A DNA stretch of 64,000 nt from Cylindrobasidium torrendii FP15055 ss-10 (lineage: Eukaryota; Basidiomycota; Agaricomycetes; Agaricales; Physalacriaceae), in contig KN880517.1 of NCBI GenBank assembly GCA_000934385.1, positions 1 through 64,000 on the forward strand, read 5' to 3'. A program made the position numbers and the translations under genes. Shown piece after piece: positions 23,649 through 34,927 of this stretch; within the stretch, counting starts at the first letter, position 1; each line of letters starts with the position of its first letter. Below the pieces are notes generated by a model. That model made no database searches and was not told where the DNA came from. It worked only from the letters and a program-made list of their open reading frames with translations.

Positions 23649-26375
23649 TCAGTCCCATCGATATTCCATGTCTCTCATCAGTGACGAATCCCACAACTGC
23701 TGCCCCAATCTCAGCGCAAAGAGCTCCTTGCCGCCGCCATAGTAAACATTATGCGCTGAGCAGATGTGGTCAGCATCATGAAGAGGACATCAAGAGCACG
23801 GGCACTCACCCCACCACGCAGCGCGATACCAACGCTCTGCACAGATACCCTGCGCGAGCACCTCCAAGAAGTTTTCTGCAATGTGCAGCATGACGTGGAC
23901 AAGGTAACTCTGTTCACCGTGGACACCAACACATCTCTTGCTGAGTGGAAGGCTGAATCGGCGACCGGGCGCGGAGGTCATACTAGTGTCGATACCTTTA
24001 AAGCCCGCATACGCCAGAATTTTGAACGCGAGACGAATGATTTCTTCAGCACCTGCTTTACCACCTCGCTGAACCACGTTCTTTTGGACAGCTTTCATAA
24101 CAGACGCATAGGCGATGGTCAGGACAGGATGAGGGGTGCCATCCGCCAACGTGTCCTTGTTGGGATAAGTGCTCAGGATCTTCTTCAGTTGTGCGCGCAC
24201 AAATTTCTCCTGCTCGTCCGGCCGCCTGCCTGATGCATTGGTCATTTCATTCAGGAGAACCTCGCGTTTCTCGAGAACGGCATCCGACGCTTGCCTATCT
24301 GCGACGCACATGTCGCAGCCACAAGGCTGAGGGAAGAAACCGCGGAGAGTCTTGCTGCGCTCGAAGGCAGTCGTGCCAGACACATAAGGAATAGTGATCT
24401 CCTCGTCGACACGGATGTTTTTGACCGCTCGAATTACTATGGTCGTCCCAACGGAAGTCCAAACAGCGTTAGGATCGCAAGAGTGGTTAAATAGCGATGG
24501 TGCCGTGTATAGCGCACGCGGCATTGCTTCCTTTGCTGGTCTTGTCTTCGATCCCCCGAGAGACGAAAGTGGGTGGAGTGAAAATGCGTTTTTGGACATG
24601 ATTCCATCGACCATACCGACATCGACATCCCTCCACGACAATGGGTCAATAGGGACAGGCTCCGCAGTTGGAAGATGAAGAAGATCGTAGGATGATTTGG
24701 AAGGAAAGCTAGGCCCAGCGTACAGGTCTGTCACCCGACGAGCATCCTCGACGGGCAATGCCACTAACTTCCCAATAATTTGACCGATCAAGGCTACATT
24801 TGACGCTACTGTCATCACTTTGGTGGCGAAATTCATGGCCACAAGATATTCTTGAGAGCTCAAATCTTCCGGACGTACGGCGGCAAACGGCTTGTGCAGC
24901 ATCTAGGTTGACAATGCGGTAAGATGGATGCGAAAGGACGCGCATACATTGTGCCTCACCAAAAGATCACCAACAATGACGGGGTGTGTTGCTCTGATTC
25001 CTCGACCGCCTCCCCGTGACGACATAGAAGCAAGGCAGATAGATGGAGAGACGTAGTCCGCAACATCAAGGTCGACCGCTTTTCCCAACGATGCCTCGTA
25101 TAACTTGACCATGTCGATTCGGCCTCCAGCCTCACGCAGCCTGTCTGTGCAGGCTGACTTGAGATGCGCTAGCTCGTCGGCGCCATGGAGCAAGCCATAC
25201 TCTTCGCACCGCCGTGAGCATTCAGCGTAGAGTCCAAGAGCATACTCAGCGGTTGCTGCACGATGGACAGCCTTGTATTTTTGCTCATTCGAAGCGACGG
25301 TCCTCAGAGCAAGCAACGCATCTGCTAGAGCTGCACTAGCCCATCCGAGTTTGAGGTATGCTTGAGCGCGATTGAGAGGAGCTGTGTACATTGTCGGTTC
25401 CATGCGGTATGCGAAAGTCCAGGCGCGAACAGCAGGAAGATAGTGCTTCTGCTTGAAGAGGCTGTTTCCGACAGCCTTCCAAGCATCGGCGTCGCGGAGA
25501 GAAAGCGACACCGCCGCAGGGAGCGTCGTGGACCATTGGGCGTCGCTCGAAATGCTAGACGTGGGGCTGAGAATGATAATGTCGGATGAAGAATCGACGC
25601 GAAGCATCATGTTTGTGCCACCCATTCCAGATTTCTTCATCCATGGCTCTCGAATAGCAAGAACAGTGCCGACCGGGTAATGGGACTCGAGGACCGGTAA
25701 AGATGCCTGAAAGAGCTCCGGGAGGTTATAGACAGCAGTGTACATGGTGTCCCCATTTGTGTCTTCAACAAATAACTCGACGGCGACAAGGCGGACTGCG
25801 TGTCATATTAGTGAGCTGGCGCAAACGGCATTTCACAGCTCACCAGGTGGAAGAAATGTGCGGCAGACCAGATATCGGCCTTCGTGACGCTTATAGCAGG
25901 ACATTTGGCGCAATGTGACTGAACTTGTCAATTTTCTCGAGGAAAGAACTAATTAGCGTGACGCACTCGGCTTTAGTTTACTCAGAGGGCACGAAGAGTG
26001 ATATTTGTCCTGTCCAATCATGGTAGTAAAAGTCATGATATTCCCGGCTGGTCCTGGCTTCAGCTTTGCGGCCCCAGCCGCCCGGGACAACTCCCAATAC
26101 CTGCGGTCTGTGCGTTGGAATGGCACTGGACTAGCGTTGCGTTCTATTTTCCAGCGTTCTTCAGCTTGCTTGACCTGTTCCAGCTGTTGCTCGATGGTAG
26201 GAAGAGCGCTTTCATTTTCCGAATTGAGTGCGCTGGAAGCGCTAGCCTGCGCATTAGGCGTGTTCAAGCCCATCTGGGACATCTGTGCAAGCAATGCTTG
26301 CATATCAGTCCCAGCGGCCATACCACCAAGTCTACGCATCATTTCCATGTATTCTGAGGGATGCTGAGCAGACAT
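23649..26375 (-). CDS. TPR-SET domain protein A (SMYD-like lysine methyltransferase candidate)
   Basis: Five exons (26375-25967, 25918-25844, 25795-24960, 24902-23810, 23755-23649) encode 839 aa. Residues 1-140 are a divergent leader (MRRLGGMAAGTDMQALLAQM). Exon 2 encodes LRQMSCYKRHEGRYLVC; next comes a region with YNLPELF and PVGTVLAIREPWMK, then TPRs (AWKAVGNSLFKQKHYLPAVR, RAQAYLKLGWASAALADAL). The split SET domain follows: RGIRATHPV at the start, then ALYTAPSLFNHSCDPNAVW with the full NHSCxPN cofactor motif, EEITIPY with the catalytic-type Tyr, and post-SET CGCDMC with a third Cys. The exon structure is identical to the paralogue at 42750-45571, which validates every junction. Fungal TPR-SET proteins are SMYD-like but lack MYND; the substrate is unknown. 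Confidence 0.85.
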
Positions 26376-27079
26376 GATGATGGACGATGTGGTTGGTAGT
26401 CAAAGGCGCCTAGAGGTCATAAGCGCCGAACTACTTGATTTCGGCAATCAACGGCATCGGAACTTGCGATCGAGCTCCGAACTACTGGAGCCATTGTTTG
26501 TTGAAACTGGACCAGCTGTTCATGGAGGTTTCTGATTTGAAATTTTTTGTGGATATGCTCAGACATATGTTCGAGGATTCTACGTATAGGTGAGTCCACA
26601 CACGCCATGATCTGACCCGTGGCACACCCGTGGGGTCAGGCAACAGCCAAATGGTTGTAACGTTCCAATTTCAAAGCTGACAGCTGCTGGCTCGAGTTTG
26701 TTGAGCTGGGCTCATACCATGGCATGTACTACTGAGACGCAGCCCACTGAATCTGTCGTACAATCCGGGGAACCCTTTCAACTCCGTCCAAATTCAACTT
26801 GCAATTATCATTGCATCCAGAATTTGTGCAGAGGGAATGTCTTCCAGCATTTTGCCTCTGGAGAAATCCAGAATAGTGGATATTGATCAATAAAACCTGT
26901 CCAAGAAGTCGGTGCCACTCAGATCGCAGGATGTGTTCGGGCAGGATCACGCGCTACTGCGTCATCAGACATGATGTCATCCCGCTGCTGCCAGACGCGC
27001 ACGCCGACTCAAAACCCCGCCCATTAAATCCTTTCCTTTGACCATCATCTCGCTTCGTGTAACTCGAGATTCACGCGCA
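26376..27079. promoter_or_regulatory. Divergent promoter region, TPR-SET A / SLM1
   Basis: About 700 bp separate the two divergent start codons. A 63-codon open frame (26608-26417, minus) containing MSEHIHKKFQIRNLHEQL lies upstream of TPR-SET A; it could be a uORF but has no homologue I know. Confidence 0.4.
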
Positions 27080-29014
27080 ATGTCTGAATTTCGCTCGGTA
27101 TCTCGCGCGACGAGCATCTCTAGGGCCTCGACTATCTCCCGGAACCAAAGTCTCATCAAGAAGAATGTAGCGCCCCATGATTTACGCCCAAGCGACGTCC
27201 TCATTGAGCGATTCGTGGCTTGGAAAGCCATCGTGAAGCAGCTCATAGCATATTTCGAGGTGAGGGTGCCGCTATACTCGTGGCTACATCAGACACTGAC
27301 CGTTCTTGCACACAGGGTGTCGCGGACATCGAGAACAACACTGCGAAAGAAATGACCAAGCTTGGGGCCGTTATACAAGTGCCCTTCCGTGCCGGGAATC
27401 AGTTCCTTGGGGAGAACGGTTTGCAGGTACGGTACCAAGATCTAACAGTATCCTCATGCGTTGCTGACGCATAACCAAGGACATCTTCTACACAATCAGA
27501 GACAAAACGCGTGTCATTGCCGACCAACACGCCAATCTCGGCCGTACCATCGACAGCTCAATCGTCCAGCATTTAGAGAAGCTTCGCACCGAGATCAAGG
27601 CCCATATCAAGGTGTGTGCTACGACCTATTTCATCATGCGAGTTTAACACTCTCAAAGAACATCCAGAACGATACCGGAAAGCTGGCTACAAGCGTGGCC
27701 AAAGAGCGTGAATTATCCACGAAATTTGTTTCTGAACTAGCTGCTAGCATATCGACATTCAAGAACACCCCCATGAGCGTCACATCCAAATCTGACCCGT
27801 GCGCATTCTGTCCCGCATTATGTACTGACTTTACTCATCCTGATCTCAGATATGTCGCCAACCAGTCCGTCGTACGTCAACTCCAGAAGCAAGTTCACGA
27901 AGAGAACCTTCTGCAAAAGAGTATCATTATTATGCAGCAAAACAGCGCCCATTTCGAGGAGGGCATCGTTCGCGCTATCCAAAGTGCATGGCAGACATTC
28001 GATGATTGGCAAGCGCGCGCCAGCGTTAGCGTACAAGAGACATGGCGCATCATGGGAGGACAAATGGCCGAGCTAGCGCCTGACCGCGAATGGTTAACTT
28101 TCAGCGCGCGCAGTGACCACCTTTTGGATCCCGACACCCCTCTCAGAAATCCTGAGACCGTCATCTATCCTAACAAGGATGATCCCAGTGCTCTTGCGGT
28201 TCATACTGGGCTCCTGGAACGCAAGAAACGTTTCACAAGGACGTATCGCGAGAGCTTCTTTGTGCTCTCCCCAGCAGGGTGAGTTTTCAGTAGCTCTGCA
28301 ACCGTTGTCTTACCCTTTCTAAGATTCCTTCATGAGTACGCAAGTTCTGATCCTAGAGACGTACATGCACCCATGTTCTCGCTGTTCTTGCCTGCTTGTA
28401 CCCTTGGTCCGCCTAGCTCAGCCAGGAGTAAGAGCCACAAATTCCACATCGAGGGCAAGAAGGATGGTATGGGCACGACGAAGACGGCTAGCATTCGCGC
28501 CAAGCTGGGTGGCGAACACGCGTGGACGTTCCGAGCAAGGAGTCGCGAAGACATGATGGAATGGTGGAACGACATTAGGATGTTATGTGCCCGGTATCTG
28601 GTTGCTAGCGAGCAGATGGAACGCAGTGGACCTATTGCTGCGGCTGTACGCGCTGCTGGTTACGTGAGCGAGGAGGAGGATGAGGAAGAAATGGGGAGCA
28701 GCGTTGAAGAGGACGAGGATGAGCTCGAGTATGAGGACGCTCCGAATGGTCAACACCACCATCACCGCTCAACAAGCGAGGAACCACCAAGCTATACTCA
28801 CCAGCACGATGAGAAGGAGGCATTTGTGGTAAGTTCACCTTTGGGAGAAACAATCCATCATTGACCGTTCGAGCAGGGAGACAAGAAGGATGGGGCGGAC
28901 CTGGGGCGCCGGCCAAGCAAACGTCAGATGGAGAAGGCGCCGGAAGGCCAGCAGCCTCACGGGTATGAACTACGGGACGGCCCCGGGGAGAGCAAGTTTA
29001 CCGAAGAGCTCTAA
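27080..29014 (+). CDS. SLM1: Slm1/Slm2-type PH domain, phosphoinositide- and TORC2-linked protein
   Basis: Seven exons (27080-27259, 27316-27426, 27480-27611, 27659-27798, 27850-28278, 28324-28828, 28877-29014) encode 544 aa. The N-terminus is Ser/Arg-rich (SVSRATSISRASTISR). A helical F-BAR-like part follows, from RPSDVLIERFVAWKAIVKQL through FEGVADIENNTAKEM and NIQNDTGKLA to QSAWQTFDDWQARAS. The PH domain then runs from about KRFTRTYRESFFVLSPAGFL to FRARSREDMMEWWNDI, and the tail is acidic with poly-His. This architecture is that of yeast Slm1/Slm2, plasma-membrane PI(4,5)P2-binding eisosome-associated proteins phosphorylated by TORC2 in actin and sphingolipid control. All introns are GT-AG and keep frame. 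Confidence 0.88.
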
Positions 29015-29413
29015 AGTCCAGCCAGTATGGCGCATTTTGAGTATGAGCGTTTAGGACATCGACTATATTGTACATCTTTTTAGGTTTTTGAGTTTATTGT
29101 ATAACACTGAGTATACGTTCATCATGCAATCCGCTCGCCTCTCATTGTTTGAACTGAAGATTAGCCAACGGTCGTTATCACTTGTCGGGGTCACAGAGGC
29201 GCATAAAGCAATTGGTTGTACGAGTCTGGCATCGGTCGGCTTTTTTATGTCCTTAGCTTATCCGCGAGCGGACTGTCGCAAGACTATGCACCCCTGATGG
29301 TCCCGCTTGGTTAACGGATTTACTTCAAAGAAAGTCATAGCAAATCGCGAGTACATGATTACTAACTTGAACGCAAAAATATTACAGTTAAAAATGAGGT
29401 CTAAATATGTAGC
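29015..29413. other. Convergent 3' intergenic
   Basis: About 400 bp between the converging ends of SLM1 and desaturase A; no gene seen. Confidence 0.5.
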
Positions 29414-30804
29414 TTACTGCTTTGCCGCAAGATTTCTCCCGGCTACGCCGTCCCTGTCCTTGTAAAACACGATGTCGCCCTCGTCCTCGATAAAGCAACA
29501 CTGAGTGAATGTCCTGAACATGGCACGGCATGTGTTGGTGCTATCGTAGTTATATGCCGAAATCTCGCCTCTGTCGTTGAGGGCCTTTTTTATGCACGCC
29601 GTGACTTGTGGCTGGTTCCAGAATGGGATGGAGGAGAATAAGTGGTGCGCGACGTGGTCGTGCGAGACGTTGTGTAGAATCCAGCGCCCGATCCAGCCAT
29701 AGAGCGGGCGGTCGCATGTTGAGAGCGCCCCACGCACAAACGTCCACTGAGCTTTGCGGTAATGGGGCAGCGTTGGGTCCGAGTGGTGGAGATATGTGAG
29801 GAGAACAATGTGGTAGTTGGCGAGGAAGTAAGGGATGGTATACAGCTTGAAGACGGTCATAAAACCGGAGTTGTATGTCCACAGTGCGAGCAAGCCAAGA
29901 ACGCAGAGCATGCCAATATTTGATGCGACGATTCCAGCCCTGTGTCGGGGCTTGAAGATGGGCGACGATGGTTGGAAATGCTGGGGCACGGTCAGTCATT
30001 GTATAAGCGGTTCATTAAAAGTGATGCGACGTACGTTCGTGCCCGGAGGATACATGGGATTTCCCATCGTATTCTGGACGAGGTAAATCTGCCACCCGAA
30101 GAAGAGCATTATTGCGATCCCGTAGAGGTTGTACAGCGGGGCGTCGGAGAAAAGCTCATGAGCGTCGATAGTGCCTTCCTTGCGACCTGGAGCAAGGTAT
30201 CCCGGCTGCTCGCCGTCCTCAACCTGGTCGTCGGATTGGGTGTGTAGGTTGTACTCGCTGCGGGTGCGCGGGACATAGTTCTCCTCGCGCTCGACGCTCA
30301 TCGTGGCCTTGTGGTGCTTCCGGTGGGACTCGCGCCAGGCGGTATATGGTGCGAGTATACCCGTATGCAGAATATAACCAATGAGGTTGTTGAGCCAGCT
30401 GACATATCGAGTTAGCTATTGCAGCACCAGTGGCGTGGAATTTTTCACCTGTAGTTCGTGAGAGTCCCATGTCCCGCCTCGTGTGCTAAGCACCACCAGC
30501 CACATAGTACGAGACCTTGAGACCACCAGTATACGCCCCAAAGGAAAGCAACTCCCGGCGCTCCCACATAACGAGCAGCGAGAGGAATGAGCTTGGCACC
30601 GCGGTAGACGGCGTATGCCTGGACCAGAGCCTTTATAGAGTAGAAAAGGCCCCAGAAAGTACTCTTCTTCCACAAATGAGCGGGAACGGCGGCATGAAGC
30701 TCTGCAATGGTGATGTCGGGCGCCTTGAATGGCGTCGACTGGCGCGCGACGTACTCCGGAGAGTCAGTGAAGGTGAGCCAGTTGCTCTTCTCGTCCAACG
30801 ACAT
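29414..30804 (-). CDS. Membrane fatty acid desaturase A (Δ12-like, divergent)
   Basis: Three exons (30804-30449, 30398-30035, 29980-29414) encode 428 aa. Three histidine boxes are present: HEAGH in WCLAHEAGHGTLTN, HRKHH in RESHRKHHKATMSVERE and HDHVAHH near the C-terminus, together with hydrophobic membrane spans. Members of this family insert a double bond into acyl chains at the ER with cytochrome b5. The first box has Ala where FAD2 enzymes have Cys (HECGH). It is the divergent paralogue of the gene at 31347 and may have another regiospecificity; Δ12-related desaturases and acetylenases make polyacetylenes in some mushrooms, but nothing else here supports that pathway. The C-terminal IEDEGDIVFYKDRDG matches the Δ12 group. 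Confidence 0.85.
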
Positions 30805-31346
30805 AAGTCCAAGGCGGTGGGGGAAGCAAACGGCTCATCATTGCAGACGCCTGCATTTAAAGAGGCAACTGCATGATTATCAAAGATATTTGTGCTGGCC
30901 GGATGCTTCAATTCCGCATGTTGGTGATGGGAAGTTGAGCTCTAGATTGCCCAAAGTGGGGCGTTGTCCGGGGGTGTCCGAGGGCCTCTAGCACGTGGAA
31001 AACATTTAGTTTCTAACGATCAGCATGTCCTGATGGCCAGATTCACTTTGCACGCGGAGTCTTTCCACTTGCATCTCATCGACGGCGCGAATGTGCATGG
31101 ACTTGGGTGTTTTCGAGATCAGTCTAACCGGAATAGAGTCTTGGACGCTTGAAATCTATACTGATATGGCAGCACTCATGTTTTATCTGCATTTTTTTTG
31201 TCGAATGGCGGCCTGCATTTTGTCACTGATCTGCATCCAACGGCTTCAAAGTTCTAACAGGCGGGGGATATCTCCGAGCAACCCCACATGCTTACAGTTT
31301 GGGCACATAAAAGCAACTGAGTTTCGCCAACGGTAACTTCATCGCA
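30805..31346. promoter_or_regulatory. Shared divergent promoter of the desaturase pair
   Basis: The two desaturase start codons face away from each other across 542 bp with no other gene, so shared control is possible. An ACATAAAAG sequence lies about 35-40 bp before the right-hand ATG and may act as its TATA element. Confidence 0.5.
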
Positions 31347-32695
31347 ATGGGTGCCATTCCGAAGTCTTCTGCCGCCTCTCAGGCCTCATCTCCCGACGCT
31401 CCCAAACCCGAGGACAAGGATTCTCTGCCCGTCTTCAAGCCTCTTCCATACTCTATTGCGGAGGTTCGTGCTGCAATCCCGCCGGAACTCTTCAAAAGCA
31501 ACACAGCTCTCGGTTTGGCCTACTTAGCCCGCGACATTGCGCTTGCAACTGCCTTTTTCAGTCTCGCACGCCATATTCCCTCCCTTCCAAACGCGCTCCT
31601 TCGCGCCGTCGCCTGGCTTGGCTATTGGTGGTTCCAAGGCTTGACTTTCACTGGCATATGGGTCATCGGGCACGAGTGTGGCCACGGTGCCTTCAGTTCC
31701 CACGCCTGGGTCAATCACTCTATTGGCTATGTTCTTCACTCCGCCCTCTGGACGCCCTATTTTAGTTGGGGAATTTCCCATCATCGCCATCACATGAACC
31801 ACGCCAGCATGGAGCGCGACCAAGTCTACGTTCCCAAGACGCGTTCGATTTTGGGCCTTCCGTCGCGGGAGCACGAGAAGGAACATGGCATCGACTGGGA
31901 GGAACATTTCGGCGACACTCCAGTGTACACGATGTTTATGCTTATTCGCCAGCAGCTGCTTGCTTTCCCAGCCTACCTCTGTACGTCTGCACGTTCGTAC
32001 CTTCATGCACTTACTGATCAACGCGCTTGCAGTGACAAACGTATCTGGCCAACCTGATTACCCCAAGGGAACCAACCACTTCAACCCTAGCTCTGTCATC
32101 TTCACCCCCGCGCAGCGGAATGCTGTTATTATGAGCAACATCGGTCTTGCCGCGATGGTCTGGGCTGTTGGCGCTTCATCTCGCGCTTTCGGCTGGTGGA
32201 ATGTCATTGCGTTCTACGGTATCCCCTGGCTCTGCGTTACCCATTGGTGTATGTGGTTATTCAAATATCGCAACCGTACCCCATAGGTGCTAACCCTCAT
32301 ATTTCTTCCTAGTTATCATGATCACCTACTTGCAACACACCGACCCCTCGATTCCTCACTATCGCGGCTCCTCGTGGTCGTTTGCGCGCGGTGCAGCAGC
32401 GACTGTCGACAGGCCGTTCCTAGGCTGGCAGGGTCGATTCTTCCTGCACAATGTCGCCCACGACCATGTCGCGCATCACTTCTTCCCAAAGATGCCTTTC
32501 TATCATGGACCAGCTGCGACTAAGTACCTCCGCGCCTTCTTGGAAGACCACTACCGTTCTTCGGACAAGAACCCATTCAGTGCGCTGTGGTATTCGTACA
32601 ACGAGTGCCAGTTTGTCGAGGATGACGGAGATGTGTTGTTCTACCGCAACAAGGAGGGCAAGGCTGTGTTGAGGGCGGAAAACGAGCCTCAGTGA
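31347..32695 (+). CDS. FAD2: Δ12 fatty acid desaturase (FAD2-type)
   Basis: Exons 31347-31980, 32033-32248 and 32313-32695 encode 410 aa. Box 1 is VIGHECGHGAFS, box 2 is SHHRHHMNHASMERDQVYVP, box 3 is VAHDHVAHHFF, all in the spacing of microsomal Δ12 desaturases that turn oleate into linoleate. Hydrophobic spans flank the boxes (GYWWFQGLTFTGIWVIG). The ending FVEDDGDVLFYRNKEGKA is typical of fungal FAD2. The splice at 32248 (T|GTATGT) is the choice that restores HWFIMITYLQHTD. It is the canonical member of the divergent pair. Linoleate is the main unsaturated fatty acid of most basidiomycete membranes, so this is likely the housekeeping copy. Confidence 0.92.
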
Positions 32696-34927
32696 GCTAG
32701 TGTTTTTGGGGAGTGTGCAAGTTGTATTAGAAGTGTACATTACTGTGAAAATTTCTGGCTTTCAATTTGTTTATCTTCGTGATATATCCTATCTTTAATT
32801 TTATACGCTTTTTGCTTGCCAAGTCAACTAGTCAATACTGATACCTAGCTTACTTGCTTTCTGTCAAATATCTTTCTTGTCTGAACGTCGGAATGTCGTG
32901 TTTATCTCTTTCTGCCCATCGCTTCGACAGCATCCTAGTGGACCGCTTAGACGGTACGGCATGTATTTTGAGATGGCGTACAGATAAAGGTAGCATGTAC
33001 TTGCAAGCCAGCCGACGCCACAGCCGGAACTGCTACTTGCAGCCGCTCATTGTGTGTGGGTGACATAGCACGATATAGCGGCCAGCCTCCGGGATCTGAA
33101 TCTTCCTCGTTAGAATATCCGGGACTTGAATTCAATGACCCCACAATGCGACTTCGACGGATAGGCCAGGGTAGACTAACCGAAGCGAGTCGAGAGCTTC
33201 GACAACTGTATTGTGCCTTCATAGTCGTGGAAATTTCCAAGGCCACGGAACGGGACCATAATCATGCTCGTCATCCATTGGATATGACCGGTCTTAACTC
33301 ACATAGCGCCCAAGCCTCTCATCACGCCTCAATCAAATTCAACATTTTCTCCCACTCGACTTCGCGTTCTAGCATACAAACGCATCTTTGGATCGACACG
33401 ATGTTTGGTTGCTTAATTGCGTGGGAACCTAATTCCAGCGAGAGCCTCGTGCTTGTGAGGTCATATAGCGCGCCTCATTTGGTTGCACGTTTTGATATGA
33501 TAACCACCGTCCATTCGCACTGCTCCGGATTTGGAATCTCGGATACTGAACGCTTCGTGGGGTGTCCGGGGGTCTTCCTATGTTATCCCGCCGCAGGTCT
33601 GCGCGAAAGGCCGTATATCAGGATGATGCTATCAAAACTACTCGCATGCACCCTGTGGACCCGATGATGGCTGCGTGCCGCCTATGTGTGTCATTTTACC
33701 GTCCGGAGCGCATTCTGGATGTACTCTGGACCATGCTCCCTCTCATACACCTCTAGTAAGATGATCATCATGGATCCCAAGTTGAACCCTTGAATGAGAA
33801 GTGCGGATAATATGTAAGTAGCATAGAAAACAAGATTGTGTTATGAGCCGCGGGAGTACCGACGATGAGGCTAAATGTCATTGATATGACGATCCACCTT
33901 TACCAATTACTTGAAAATCTTCAGGTGGATAGGATCTGAGCTAGACAAGTAAAGCTGCATGCACCACTCCCGGCTGTCAGACTTTCCGTTGCCGCTAGCA
34001 CAACTCGAGCTCGATTCCCAACATGAGCCCATAAGCGCTGGCTTATTGTGTTGGAACTGCTCCTCCTGCGCGTGATGCGAGGTTTGGCTGACCAGCCAAA
34101 GAGCGGTCAAACGGTGCGAATAAACACAGACAGAAGTTGCCTCTGCTATATGCATCAAAATGACACCTGAATGGTTTAGAAAGCTGGGATAGCCTGACAC
34201 ATCCTCACCTTAACAGACACAATTGCGGAGTGAACAATTCCTTTCTTGGACCTACACTCGCGTGCCTGTCGCGTGGCGCTCGCGTGCCTCCAAAAGGGCC
34301 AGATAAGTACCAGTGGTCATTAATCATTGGCCAGCTTGTAGTGCAGCATGCCCATTCAGCCACAGAAACTCCCTCATGATGATGATAGATACCCGACATG
34401 AGATGTCTCCATTGTTCAATAACTCGCAATGATCGGTTCGAACCACAGCTTTGCCATTCAGCCCCATCTCGATTAAGAATTTCTTGGGAATTTCGAAGAC
34501 CAGCATGATAAAAATTTGCTTGTCAATATAGATTGCAAGCACGATACGTATGTATAAGTAGGATCAGTAAATTACCGTCTGTGACCTATCTAGGACGCGC
34601 CAGCACCGTCCGTGTAGCACAACCTGGCGTGCCACCTCCAGCCTGTCTCCAGCAGCCCTGCCCGCCAGGCCGTTACATACTAAAGTAAGTAGTGAGTAAG
34701 TCAAGGGAAAGTAGTAGTATGGGTACAAAGGTTGTTGTCGTTTGTGCGTGCGTACAGGTCATAGCAAATGCGTGTGTATCATGTTAGTCCCATGCATGAG
34801 AAAAAGAAAAGAACCAGCAGCAATGATAATAGTACATATTAATTTACAACATCCATGGCCAGCAGCAAGGTCCCGAGAAAGAGGGAAAAGAATCCGGCGC
34901 TGGGGCACACACCAACACGCGCACCCT
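32696..34927. other. 2.2 kb without a recognisable gene
   Basis: Several open frames of 60-205 codons occur on both strands (longest 33050-33667, +), but none has recognisable motifs, biased composition or matching splice sites. It may hold decayed sequence or an RNA gene I cannot see. Confidence 0.45.

Noticed and set aside
33050..33667. 205-codon plus-strand frame
   Set aside because: No recognisable motif, no biased composition, no neighbouring exon; likely chance.
34428..34445. GGTTCGAACC, a B-box-like word
   Set aside because: No cloverleaf can be folded from the flanking sequence.
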